Below, in pieces: positions 16,131 through 24,675 of a stretch of DNA of 64,000 nucleotides; within the stretch, counting starts at the first letter, position 1; each line of letters opens with the position of its first letter. The translations under genes and the position numbers were made by a program. Under the pieces are notes generated by a model. That model searched no databases. It was not told the DNA's origin and was given only the letters and a program-made list of their open reading frames with translations. This DNA comes from Paucidesulfovibrio sp036541255 (GTDB lineage Bacteria; Desulfobacterota; Desulfovibrionia; Desulfovibrionales; Desulfovibrionaceae). The DNA is taken from positions 1 through 64,000 of the forward strand of contig JAZHDD010000022.1 in NCBI GenBank assembly GCA_036541255.1. The letters run 5' to 3'.

Positions 16131-16337
16131 TAACTAGGCAATTATCCCGTGGCCGCAAACACTGCGTTGAGCAGAGGGCTGGGTGTTGTTTTTGCCGAAA
16201 GGCAAGCTTCGCTATTGTTTTCTGGTACAGCGCCTTGTTGGAGAACAGGAAAGTCAGGAGTGTCCACGCTGCATTTCTAAATATGACGGCTTCAATGCAG
16301 ACAAAGACGGTGGCCTTGGACAAAGCGCAGAGTGTTC

Positions 16338-16724
16338 TCAGGTGCTCTTGATATCCAACACGGGGGTTCCGTCAATGGCCTCCAGGGGCGTGACCACGAG
16401 AAGGGTGCCGTTTATGGCGGTGATTGTTACTTCATGCAGGCCGATGGGGTTGGGACGATCCGGGGAGCGGGTCGAAAACACGCCGCGAATGGGGCGGCTC
16501 ACATCTCCGCGCGGATGGACCCGCAGGCAGGAGCGGTCCGACTTGTGCAGCCAAGTCAGAAGAATGATGCGGGCACCAGGAGCGAGACCTTCCAGGGCCG
16601 AAGCAAAAGCCGGATCCAGATGAAGTTCGGCTGAAGGGGCTCCTTCATTGCCTTGTTTTGGAGCGTCGTCCCGGTGCTTGAGCGGGGAGCGGATAATGCC
16701 GACAGGGGTGATTGTCATGTCCAT
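16338..16724 (-). CDS. trmO: TsaA/TrmO-type tRNA methyltransferase
   Basis: Members of this beta-barrel SAM-dependent family N6-methylate t6A37 in threonine tRNAs. The diagnostic FSTRSPDRPNPIGL (about residues 83-96) is present, as are VGIIRSP near the N-terminus and LEAIDGTPVLDIK at the end. At 128 residues it stops right after VLDIKST, a little earlier than most short family members and without the C-terminal domain of E. coli TrmO. CGGAG precedes the start. thiL follows upstream on the same strand order, about 30 bases away. The t6A substrate is inferred from family knowledge. Confidence 0.85.
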   Translation of the reverse strand: MDMTITPVGIIRSPLKHRDDAPKQGNEGAPSAELHLDPAFASALEGLAPGARIILLTWLHKSDRSCLRVHPRGDVSRPIRGVFSTRSPDRPNPIGLHEVTITAINGTLLVVTPLEAIDGTPVLDIKST

Positions 16725-16757
16725 GGGGTGTTCTCCGTTCCGAAATCCTGCTGTGGG

Positions 16758-17726
16758 TTAGGATGTGAAATGGTCAAAGCCTGGCAGGGTGAGCGGATCG
16801 CCATGCAGACGCAAGCCGGGCAGGTTCGTTGCCGTCCCGATCACGGTCAGTTCAGGCAGGCTGGCCTGAAGTGCTCTGAGGCTTTCCGGTGAACAGGCGC
16901 CAAGCAGCCCGTAATCCTCGCCGCCCAATAAAACAACCTCGTGCGGTGCTCGCGCATGGTTTTGGGCGTATAGCAGCACTTCAGGATGCGAGGTGCAGTA
17001 CGAAAGATCAAGGTCGGCTCCTTTGGCTTGACTCTGGGCCAGGAAGCGCGGCAAGTCGCGAGCCAGACCATCGGAAATGTCCATAACTCCACGTACCTGC
17101 GGGAAAGATGCAAGAGCAAGCCCTTCGGCTACTTTGGGTCGGGGCCGAAGATGCGCTGCCGTTGCTTCGGGGAATGCATCCCGGGCAGCATTTCCGGATT
17201 CTTCCAGACTGTAGAACCCGACACGGGCAAGGCCGATCTTCCCGACTACAAAGAGCAAATCACCTGGGCGGGCATCTCCTCTTGCCAGAAAACGTCCTGA
17301 AGGGCCGGGTTCGCCCCAGATGGTCATGCCCACCCCGAGGTTGGGTGAGCGGCTGAGATCGCCCCCGCCCAAGGTCAGATCATGTTTCCGCGCCAATGCA
17401 GACATGCCGGTGAGGAATCTGGGCCAGAAGTCGTCGGGCATATTGTCCGGAATCATCAGTTCCATGGTGAAACCTTTGGGCACGCCGCCCATAGCGGCCA
17501 CATCGCTGATGTTCACGGCCAGAGCCTTGTATCCGATTTCTTCCGGATGAAAATAGGATCGGCGAAAATGTACCGTGTCCAAAAACAGGTCCGTGGACAG
17601 GCAAAGGTTTGACCCCCGCGGCACAATGCAGCAATCGTCTCCCCGTTTTGGGCGGGCGCTGCCCGGAGTGTCCGGAAAGTGCCTGTCGATGAGGTCCAGA
17701 AAGTCTTGTTCACAGCGGAACGTCAC
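16758..17726 (-). CDS. thiL: Thiamine-monophosphate kinase
   Basis: Phosphorylates thiamine monophosphate with ATP to make the active cofactor thiamine diphosphate. The 322-residue protein belongs to the PurM/ThiL fold: RGDDCCIV near the N-terminus, STDLFLDTVHF, the Mg-binding NISDVAAMGGVPKGF, LTLGGGDLSRSPN and MDISDGLARDLPRF, then LLGGEDYGLL. All the main Asp ligands are visible. It lies 30 bases downstream of the UvrD gene and may share its transcript. ThDP is needed by IlvB in this window. Confidence 0.95.
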   Translation of the reverse strand: MTFRCEQDFLDLIDRHFPDTPGSARPKRGDDCCIVPRGSNLCLSTDLFLDTVHFRRSYFHPEEIGYKALAVNISDVAAMGGVPKGFTMELMIPDNMPDDFWPRFLTGMSALARKHDLTLGGGDLSRSPNLGVGMTIWGEPGPSGRFLARGDARPGDLLFVVGKIGLARVGFYSLEESGNAARDAFPEATAAHLRPRPKVAEGLALASFPQVRGVMDISDGLARDLPRFLAQSQAKGADLDLSYCTSHPEVLLYAQNHARAPHEVVLLGGEDYGLLGACSPESLRALQASLPELTVIGTATNLPGLRLHGDPLTLPGFDHFTS

Positions 17727-17756
17727 GTATCTTCCCCTTGGGTGTCCTACCGCTCA

Positions 17757-19895
17757 TTAGAGCAGTTCCAGGTAGTCGCCGACAATGACTTTCAAGCCGA
17801 AGCCGGGAAAGTTCACCTTATACTTATTGGGTGGGATAATCGCTACGATTTTTCCCTGGCCGAAAATCTTGTGCCGACAGAAGCCAAGTCGTGAAGGGTC
17901 TGGTTTGGGCGTGTCTTGGGGAGGGGCCGTTGGTTCCTCTTCCGCGGAGAACCTGAAAGAAGCACTGTCCTCGTGTCCATTACGTTTTTCCCGTGTCAGG
18001 CCGGAAGCATACGATTCGCGCCAGATTTCGGCGCAACCCGGCGGGAGTTCAGCCAGGAAGGGACTGGGCAGAGCCGGCTCCGAGGTGGCGTTGAAACGGT
18101 TGTAGAGCGTGGCGGGCGCAAACAGAGTCAGAGAGTCTTTGGCTCTTGTGCAGGCGACATAGAGCAGTCGGCGCTCCTCGTCCATGTCTTCGGGGCGCGC
18201 CATGGCCCGCTTGGATGGAAAGCGTTCTTCCACAAGGTCTATGATCAGCACCGCATTCCATTCCAACCCTTTGGAAGAGTGAACAGTGGAAAGCACCAAG
18301 GTGTTTTCCTTGCGCTGTTGCTCTTCCTGATCGCCGTCCAGAGTCAGGTCGGCCAGGAAGTCGTCGATGTCCGTGTAGTTTGAGGCAATTTGGGCGAGCT
18401 GGTCCAGTCCGGCCTGTCGCTTGGGATAGTCGTCGGGATAGCGTTGCGCCAGCAGGGGCTGGTAAAAGGCATTGATCATTTCGAGGGCTTGGCCGGGGCG
18501 TGCGACGCTACGCAACGTGTCCAGCTGGCTCAACGTTTCCTTGAGCTCAGGAAAGCGTTTCAAGGCTTTGCCCATGTACTTTTCGTCTCCGGAAAGCCGT
18601 GCCGCGGAAATGCGGTCCGCGGTCTTGGGCCCGAGACCCTTGATGTGGTCCAAGGCTCGCCGCCAGGCCACCATGTCCGCCGGGTTGCGCGAAAGCCGGA
18701 GGTAGGACAGGACATCCTTGATATGAGCCGCTTCATGGAAGCGGATGCCGCCGAATTTTTGATATCCAAGGCCCACGCGGCTCAAGGCGACTTCGAGCGG
18801 ATAGGACTGGTAGCCTGCCCTGAACAGTACGGCGATGTTGTGCATCGGGTATTTCTTGGCCAGCTTGATGACTTCTTCCACCACCTGCGCAGCTTGGGTC
18901 TGGTCGCTGAGTGGATGGACAATGCGGGGCATGGCCCCTTCCTTGCGCGAGGAATAGAGCTTTTTGTCGAATTTTGTCCGCGCTCCAGCCAGGATATGGT
19001 TGGTCAGGTCCAGAATAGGTTGGGTGGAACGGTAGTTCTGCTCCAAGCGAATGAGTTTGGCTCCTGTAAAAATTTTCGGGAAATCAAGGATGTTGGAGAT
19101 GTCGGCTCCGCGAAAGGCATAGATGGACTGAGCATCGTCGCCTACGGCCATGACATCGCCTTGTTCGCCGGAAATAAGCCGAACGAGCCGGGCCTGGACC
19201 TTGTTGGTGTCCTGATATTCGTCCACCATGACGTGCTGGAAGCGTTCGCGCAGCTCCTGTGTCAGGAGGGGATTCGTTTGCAGCAGTTCTTCGAAACGGA
19301 AAAGCAGGTCGTCGTAGTCCAGCAAACCGTGCTCTTGCTTGAAACGGGAGTAATTCGCGGCAATGGCGTTGAAATCGTCGGTGTAGGCTGCCAGGTGAAA
19401 GGCTTCATTTTCCACGATGGACTCGATCCCCTGTTCCTTGTTGCGGGACTTGGTGATCATGTCCAGAAGCGTGGCTTTCTTCGGGTAGGAACGATCTCCC
19501 TTGCCCAGCCCCAGGCTTTCCCTGACTTCCTTGACCACGTTCTCGGAGTCGGCGCGGTCCATCAGGCTGAAGCCCTGGCCAAAGCCGAGACTCGCGGCGT
19601 GACGGCGCAACACGCCGTAGGCAAAGGAGTGGAAAGTCCCGCCGCTGGTGCCGCGCAGCTCCCGCTGCAGAATGTCGCTGGCGCGTTGCAGCATTTCCTG
19701 GGCTGCCTTGCGCGTGAAGGTCAGCAGCAGGATTTTTTCCGGTGCGGTTCCTTGCTCCACCAGTCGTGCCAGGCGATAGACGATGGTTCGGGTTTTTCCG
19801 GAACCGGCTCCGGCGATGACCAGGGCGGGACTGCCGCTATGGCGCACGGCTTCCAGCTGGGCAGGATTCAGTTCGTTTTCAAAGTCAATGGGCAT
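17757..19895 (-). CDS. UvrD/PcrA-family DNA helicase
   Basis: Superfamily 1A 3'-5' helicase used in repair, replication restart or removal of proteins from DNA. The 712-residue protein has Walker A AGAGSGKT (residues 28-35), QNYRSTQPIL (motif IV), VMVDEYQDTN (Walker B), AVGDDAQSIYAFRGA (motif III) and VHSSKGLEWNAVLI (motif V/VI region). The tail has a PcrA-like barrel, HKIFGQGKIVAI, thought to contact RNA polymerase or partners in UvrD relatives. The ATG at 19895 overlaps the end of the AP-superfamily gene by 11 bases; the frame extends upstream within that gene. Confidence 0.93.
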   Translation of the reverse strand: MPIDFENELNPAQLEAVRHSGSPALVIAGAGSGKTRTIVYRLARLVEQGTAPEKILLLTFTRKAAQEMLQRASDILQRELRGTSGGTFHSFAYGVLRRHAASLGFGQGFSLMDRADSENVVKEVRESLGLGKGDRSYPKKATLLDMITKSRNKEQGIESIVENEAFHLAAYTDDFNAIAANYSRFKQEHGLLDYDDLLFRFEELLQTNPLLTQELRERFQHVMVDEYQDTNKVQARLVRLISGEQGDVMAVGDDAQSIYAFRGADISNILDFPKIFTGAKLIRLEQNYRSTQPILDLTNHILAGARTKFDKKLYSSRKEGAMPRIVHPLSDQTQAAQVVEEVIKLAKKYPMHNIAVLFRAGYQSYPLEVALSRVGLGYQKFGGIRFHEAAHIKDVLSYLRLSRNPADMVAWRRALDHIKGLGPKTADRISAARLSGDEKYMGKALKRFPELKETLSQLDTLRSVARPGQALEMINAFYQPLLAQRYPDDYPKRQAGLDQLAQIASNYTDIDDFLADLTLDGDQEEQQRKENTLVLSTVHSSKGLEWNAVLIIDLVEERFPSKRAMARPEDMDEERRLLYVACTRAKDSLTLFAPATLYNRFNATSEPALPSPFLAELPPGCAEIWRESYASGLTREKRNGHEDSASFRFSAEEEPTAPPQDTPKPDPSRLGFCRHKIFGQGKIVAIIPPNKYKVNFPGFGLKVIVGDYLELL

Positions 19896-21165
19896 CAATG
19901 ATTCCGAAGTGTCGTAGGATGAGTTGGCCCGCGTCGCGCATGCGCTCGGGGCGGCTGTCTTCGCTGTCGAAGAATATGGCTCCATGGGCGGTATGGGCAC
20001 CGGTGCGTCCGTATAATCCGTACACGCGGTCCCGATCGAATTTGGCCTTGCAGTCAAATCCTGGCCGCGGCTGGCAGACCAAATCCGGGGCCAGTTTGCG
20101 CAGGGGGCCGGAGTATAATTCTTCCGCTGTGAACACCCTCTCCATGACGTGCTCGCCTTGGAAGGTCAACCCTTCAAGACCGGTCTTGATCTCAGTCAGC
20201 AGAGACCGGGCTCTGGTTTGGGAAAGTTTGCCGCGTGAGAACCGGCCCGAGGTGTGCAGATAAATACGTCCCGGGTCCAAGGCGAATGCTGCGGAATCGG
20301 GCGCGATCACTCTGGCATCCCATTCGCTTTCGGGACGGTTATGCAGATGGAGCAGGCCGCATGTGCGCAGGTGGGCATTGAGGTCCACTTCCTGTCTGAG
20401 CGCCGTGAATCCGTGGTCGGCCAGGACCATGAGCCGCTTGGGCTCGGGCAGGGCGTGATAACGCTCCAGCACTTCGCCGATGAGATTGTCCCATTCTTTC
20501 AAAAGGGCTAGGCAGGGGGCATGCCAAGCATGATGCGTGTCCTCTAGGGCAGGAAACAGGAAATGAAAAAGGCGATCTGTTTCCGTGAGAACGAAGACGA
20601 AGAGATCCCAGTCCAGATCGGGCCAGAGCAGATTGAGAGCCTCGCGGCGTGAGCGCAGGGTCTTGCGCAGTTCCGTGAGCAGATAGGCCGGATCGCTTGC
20701 TCCGCGCGCGGTATCGGCCTCCAGTTTGTAGCTTGGCAGAGCAGAGGCAAGATAGGGGGGATGAACTGCCCGGCGCATGTCCTCGGCTACAAAACCTGCT
20801 ACGAGCATACCGCGCAGGGGCCGGGCCGGATAGGTGTTCGGCAGGTTGATGACGCGGCTGGTTCGGCCTTTATGTCCAAGCCTGTCAAAGATGGTGGGGC
20901 AGGCGATATGTCCCGAATTGACGATGGAAAGCTGATAGGTTGCCGGGTCCATGCGGGAAAATCCAAAGATGCCGTGCGTCTCAGGACCTTGGCCGGTCAT
21001 CAGCGAGGTCCAGTTCACCGGAGAGAGTTCCGGAAGCTCGGCCTGGATGGTTGTGGCCTGAGTCGCAATTGTACCCAGATTGGGCAGCTGGCCAGCCAAA
21101 TTTTGGGCAAGATCGAGCGGAACCCCGTCCAGGCCCAAAACCAGCAGGCGGGAACGTAAGCGCAT
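19885..21165 (-). CDS. Alkaline phosphatase superfamily (type I phosphodiesterase/NPP-like) hydrolase
   Basis: The 426-residue protein starts with the strand RSRLLVLGLDGVPLDLAQN, giving a metal-binding Asp. SPVNWTSLMTGQGPETHGI follows, where a Thr or Ser is the usual nucleophile. MVLADHGFTAL and the GAHTAHGAIFFDS block supply further metal ligands. This is the NPP/phosphoglycerate mutase-like branch acting on phosphate mono- or diesters. No signal peptide is seen, so it is probably cytoplasmic. It starts one base after the DUF2156 stop and overlaps the helicase start, so all are coupled. The substrate is unknown; the neighbours hint at envelope lipid or glycan work. Confidence 0.82.
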   Translation of the reverse strand: MRLRSRLLVLGLDGVPLDLAQNLAGQLPNLGTIATQATTIQAELPELSPVNWTSLMTGQGPETHGIFGFSRMDPATYQLSIVNSGHIACPTIFDRLGHKGRTSRVINLPNTYPARPLRGMLVAGFVAEDMRRAVHPPYLASALPSYKLEADTARGASDPAYLLTELRKTLRSRREALNLLWPDLDWDLFVFVLTETDRLFHFLFPALEDTHHAWHAPCLALLKEWDNLIGEVLERYHALPEPKRLMVLADHGFTALRQEVDLNAHLRTCGLLHLHNRPESEWDARVIAPDSAAFALDPGRIYLHTSGRFSRGKLSQTRARSLLTEIKTGLEGLTFQGEHVMERVFTAEELYSGPLRKLAPDLVCQPRPGFDCKAKFDRDRVYGLYGRTGAHTAHGAIFFDSEDSRPERMRDAGQLILRHFGIIDAH

Positions 21166-21166
21166 A

Positions 21167-22048
21167 CTAGCGGACCACAGCCTCAAATTTTTTCAGAAAA
21201 AGCGATGGATTATAGGAGAGTTTGGCTTTGCGCAACCCTTCTTCCCCCAGGTCCTGTTCCCTGTTTACATAGGTATATTTGCTGCATTGCGCTTCCAGGA
21301 ACATCTGATTGATGGCCTGATATACACCCTTGTAATAGGTATTGGCCTTTTCAAAATGGATGACCACGGAATCGGGCGAAACAGGTTCGGCCACGGTGTA
21401 GGCCACGACCTTGCCGTCCACGCGGATGGCTCCGCCCATGAGCCCGTCGATCTGGTCGAACTGCTGGAGTACGCGCGTGATGGCCACGTTTTCCGCCTGG
21501 AGTGCGTCGGACGGGTTGTGCTCCTCGAACCAGCGCAGCCATTCTTCTTGCATTTCAAGTACTTCCTCCACGCATTCCGGCCCAAGCGGGGAGTATTCGA
21601 AGGAATATTTTTTCACGAATTGCTTGAGCAGATTTTTCTTTTTGTGAAAGCGATTGCCGCGCAATTCAATGAGTTCGGGGACGCTGTACACGTAATCCCA
21701 ATGGTCCCGGTTTTCTTTGATTTCCATGCTGTCGCCGAAGTGTTCGGACCAGAGTTTGGCCAGGCATTCGGGAACGCGGGTGAAGCGGCCCAGAGCCGGG
21801 ATGATGGAGCATTCCTTCCAGTCGTAGTTGTTCCAGGCTCCGAGAGGAGCCCAGTAAAGTGTCTCCGGCTTGGTTTGGCGAATCCAGGCCAAACCATTTT
21901 CAATGGTCCATTCCAGCCCGTAGTGTTCGGCCCAACCATAGATGTTGGCAAAAGCATAGTCCGATGTGGGCAACTGCGGGCAGGCTGCCAGGATCGTATT
22001 GTATTCGTAAAGCCTTTCCAGGCTGGGGGCTTCAAATTTGAGCTGCAT
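21167..22048 (-). CDS. DUF2156 GNAT-like protein (phosphatidylglycerol lysyltransferase C-terminal domain type)
   Basis: The 293-residue soluble protein has the two-lobed GNAT arrangement of DUF2156. RLYEYNTILAACPQLPTSDY leads into ANIYGWAEHYGL, and ELRGNRFHKKKNLLKQFVKK is the conserved central block. The second lobe has VAYTVAEPVSPDSVVIHFEK. In MprF this domain transfers lysine or alanine from tRNA to phosphatidylglycerol; stand-alone versions have mostly unknown roles. It overlaps the MATE gene by 17 bases upstream and nearly touches the hydrolase downstream. Aminoacylation of a lipid or other acceptor is an inference. Confidence 0.82.
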   Translation of the reverse strand: MQLKFEAPSLERLYEYNTILAACPQLPTSDYAFANIYGWAEHYGLEWTIENGLAWIRQTKPETLYWAPLGAWNNYDWKECSIIPALGRFTRVPECLAKLWSEHFGDSMEIKENRDHWDYVYSVPELIELRGNRFHKKKNLLKQFVKKYSFEYSPLGPECVEEVLEMQEEWLRWFEEHNPSDALQAENVAITRVLQQFDQIDGLMGGAIRVDGKVVAYTVAEPVSPDSVVIHFEKANTYYKGVYQAINQMFLEAQCSKYTYVNREQDLGEEGLRKAKLSYNPSLFLKKFEAVVR

Positions 22049-23447
22049 TGTTCGACGCCTTTCGGTTGTTTTTCTTGATCATGCTGAAACGTGGCCAGTC
22101 CTTGACTGCGTAGATGTAAAGCAAGGCGGCCGCGCCCAGTGCCTGGGATGCGAACATGGCGATCCAGATGCCGGTAGGCCCGGCCAGGATATGATGGCCC
22201 AGTCCCCATGCCAGGGGCAGGCGTACCAGCCAGATGGAGGAACCAAGCACCATGAAGGTATAGATGGTCGCGCCCGCGCCATTGAGCGCGCCCGTGAGGA
22301 TCATGGCCACCAGGGTGAAGGGAATGGCCAGCATGTTCCACATCAGGTAATTGACCGCTTCCGCCTGCACGCCAGGGTCCGGCGCGAAATACGCCACAAA
22401 GGGCGTAATGCCTTGCCAGAGCAGCAACGCGACAATCGAGACGGAAAAAAGGCCGATGCGCAGTACGCGGTAACCGTACCGTTTGGCCAGGTCGGGTCGG
22501 CCAGCGCCGAGATAATGTCCCACCAGGATGCTTGCGGTCATGTTGAAGGCAAAAGCGGGGAGAAAGAGCAGGGCTTCGATGCGGTTGCCCACGGTGAGGC
22601 CGGCCAGCGCGTTACGGGCTCCGTCCGCATCCACGGGAAGACTGGAGGTCAGAGCGTAGAGTAGCAGGTACCCCGTGTTCCAGACCGCCGAGAGCATGCC
22701 GCTCGGTAACGCTACTTTGACGACATAGGGAAAGGCCCGTCTGCCCCATCGCCAGGGGGCGAAACTGCGGGCCTGAAGCAGGCCCAGTCGATGCAACTGA
22801 TAGATGTTCAGCAACGCGCCCATGCTGATGGCGGCCAGAGTTGCCCATGCCAGGCCGCGATAGCCCAGATTCGGAAAACCGAACATGCCCAGGCCAAAGG
22901 CCAGATCGCCCAAGGCGTTGAGCGTCGTGATGAGCATCATGGTGTAAAGCGGGAACATGACCCGCTTTTGGGCTCGGAAGATGGCGTTGGTGATGGTCAA
23001 TAGATAATAGCTTGGTACCGAGAGCAGATAGACCTCAAGAAAGAAGCGCGTGGTGTCTTCCATGCCGGGACGGACTTGCAGCCCGGACAGCAACAGGCCG
23101 CGTAACGGCATGCTGGCGGCCAGGACAGCGAGTCCAAGAGCCAGGGCGGAAAGCAGGCACAGCCCAGTATAGCGCTGAACCCGAAGGAGTTTGTCCGCAC
23201 CGCTGGACTGACTGATGGCGGCAACGGCACCATTGGACATGGCGATGGCCACCACAAGAAAGAACATCAACAATTGGGTCATCATGCCGAGTGCGGCCTG
23301 GACCTCGGAATTGAGCATCCCAGCCACCTTGACATCCACGGCACCGATGAGAAAATGGAAGAGCATCATCAGGACCTGAGGCCAGGCCAGCTTCCAGATC
23401 ACACGGTAGGGATGCTTTTCAAGTTCAGCGTCTATCTGCGGAGGCAT
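22032..23447 (-). CDS. MATE-family multidrug/sodium antiporter
   Basis: The 471-residue inner-membrane protein has about twelve hydrophobic segments in two similar halves, starting WKLAWPQVLMMLFHFLIGAVD, with AAIAMSNGAVAAISQ-like small-residue motifs and a second-half repeat VKVALPSGMLSAVWN. MATE proteins export cationic drugs or metabolites in exchange for Na+ or H+, and the wider MOP superfamily includes lipid and glycan flippases. The start at 23447 has GAACGAGAGAGCA upstream. It is the first gene of a four-gene overlapping run. The transported substrate cannot be read from sequence. Confidence 0.88.
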   Translation of the reverse strand: MPPQIDAELEKHPYRVIWKLAWPQVLMMLFHFLIGAVDVKVAGMLNSEVQAALGMMTQLLMFFLVVAIAMSNGAVAAISQSSGADKLLRVQRYTGLCLLSALALGLAVLAASMPLRGLLLSGLQVRPGMEDTTRFFLEVYLLSVPSYYLLTITNAIFRAQKRVMFPLYTMMLITTLNALGDLAFGLGMFGFPNLGYRGLAWATLAAISMGALLNIYQLHRLGLLQARSFAPWRWGRRAFPYVVKVALPSGMLSAVWNTGYLLLYALTSSLPVDADGARNALAGLTVGNRIEALLFLPAFAFNMTASILVGHYLGAGRPDLAKRYGYRVLRIGLFSVSIVALLLWQGITPFVAYFAPDPGVQAEAVNYLMWNMLAIPFTLVAMILTGALNGAGATIYTFMVLGSSIWLVRLPLAWGLGHHILAGPTGIWIAMFASQALGAAALLYIYAVKDWPRFSMIKKNNRKASNNAAQI

Positions 23448-23598
23448 TGCTCTCTCGTTCCTTGGTTGGGAAAAGTTCAGCGTAAAGGATAGGCACTGCG
23501 CTGGTTTTGCCAAGGGGCCAGGTCGTATTTTCATGCTTCACGCGTTGCGCGGCAAAGGGAAAGCGCGTATCCTTGAACGTCACAAGGAGAATGGATGC

Positions 23599-23949
23599 AT
23601 GGGCAGAACCGAATTGAAGATGCGCGTCTGGCTGGAAATGGACGACAACTCCCTCATGGGCTCGGGCACCATGAAAATGCTCCGCCTTGTGGATGAACTC
23701 GGTTCTTTGAACAAAGCCGCTGCGGAACTCGGCATGTCCTATCGGCGGGCCTGGGGGCGCCTTCGGGATACGGAACAACGTCTTGGCAGGCCCTTGGTGG
23801 AACATATGCGAGGACGGCAGGGGTACAACCTGACTCCGTTCGGCAGGCAGGCCCTTGAGGCGTGGCAACGTTGGCATGCCGAAATCAAGAGTTTCGCCCA
23901 TAAGCGCGCCGTGGAATTATTTCCCGAAGAGTTGCGACCTCTGGATTAG
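23599..23949 (+). CDS. ModE-like winged-helix transcriptional regulator (DNA-binding domain only)
   Basis: The 116-residue protein is a stand-alone ModE/LysR-type N-terminal domain: MKMLRLVDELGSLNKAAAEL is the first helix pair, and MSYRRAWGRLRDTEQRLGRP is the recognition helix region, followed by a wing with GYNLTPFGRQALEAW. It lacks the TOBE molybdate-binding domains of full ModE, so any metal sensing would need another mechanism. The start at 23599 follows AAGGAGA. Its stop overlaps the stop of the convergent CbiO-type gene, sharing TTA bases. Control of a metal transporter is a guess from context. Confidence 0.85.
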   Translation: MGRTELKMRVWLEMDDNSLMGSGTMKMLRLVDELGSLNKAAAELGMSYRRAWGRLRDTEQRLGRPLVEHMRGRQGYNLTPFGRQALEAWQRWHAEIKSFAHKRAVELFPEELRPLD

Positions 23950-24662
23950 CCGTGCCTGTGGGGCGCGTCTCCGCCCACGTGCACATGCACATGCGTGTGC
24001 TTGCTGATTCCGCTTTCCAGAATCTTGCCGTCGCGCAGGGCTACCAATTTGTCGGTTATTTCATCTAAAAACTCCGGTTCGTGGGACACCACAAGCAACG
24101 CGAGATCCAGGGATTGGAGTATTTCCAGGATGCGTTGTTTGGTCTCCTTGTCCAGCCCCGTGGTCGGCTCGTCGAGCAGGAGAGCCCGGGGTTGCATGGC
24201 CAGGATGGTCGCCAAGGATACGAGTTTTTTCTCTCCGCCGGAAAGGCGATAGGGGACGCGGTTCTCGAATTCCCTCAGGCCCAATCTGTCCAACGTGGCG
24301 AAAGCCGTTTCCAAGGCCTCTTGGCGCGATAAACCTTGATTCAGCGGACCAAAGGCCACGTCTTCCAAGACGGTGGGGCTGAAGAGCTGGTCGTCTGCCT
24401 GCTGGAAGAGAAATCCGAGTTGCAGCCGGGCCGCATGAAAGTCCTTTTCCGAGCGCATGTCCTGGCCAAACAATCGGATGTTGCCTTCGGACAGGGGGAT
24501 GAGCCCCATGATCGTGTGCAGGAGCGTGCTTTTACCGCAACCGTTGGGGCCAATCAAGCCAATCCTGTCTCCCGCATGCAGGCCGAAATCCAGCTGGCGG
24601 AGAATCTTTTCCCGGCCCGGATAGCCGCAGGTCACGTTTTTGAGTTCAATTATGCAGGACAT
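23946..24662 (-). CDS. cbiO: Energy-coupling factor transporter ATPase, nickel/cobalt type
   Basis: ATP-binding subunit of a group I ECF importer. The 238-residue protein has Walker A GPNGCGKSTLL, LSGGEKKLVSLATILAMQP as the ABC signature, Walker B ALLLDEPTTGLD and the His switch VVSHEPEF. The C-terminus is a histidine-rich tail (HTHVHVHVGG then HRHG) of the type seen in metal-handling proteins, in keeping with Ni2+ or Co2+. The start at 24662 has AAGGAACC upstream. The cbiQ-like gene precedes it by 13 bases, but no cbiM or cbiN substrate-binding gene is here. Confidence 0.88.
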   Translation of the reverse strand: MSCIIELKNVTCGYPGREKILRQLDFGLHAGDRIGLIGPNGCGKSTLLHTIMGLIPLSEGNIRLFGQDMRSEKDFHAARLQLGFLFQQADDQLFSPTVLEDVAFGPLNQGLSRQEALETAFATLDRLGLREFENRVPYRLSGGEKKLVSLATILAMQPRALLLDEPTTGLDKETKQRILEILQSLDLALLVVSHEPEFLDEITDKLVALRDGKILESGISKHTHVHVHVGGDAPHRHG

Positions 24663-24675
24663 GACGGTTCCTTGG

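Noticed and set aside
15949..16323. Minus-strand frame of 124 codons spanning the end of ilvC and the gap after it
   Set aside because: It runs across the strong ilvC terminator and the end of ilvC, and no family or ribosome site is visible.
18390..19901. Plus-strand frame of 503 codons opposite the UvrD gene
   Set aside because: It is a complementary-strand shadow of a clear helicase with all motifs intact; the predicted sequence has no domain pattern.
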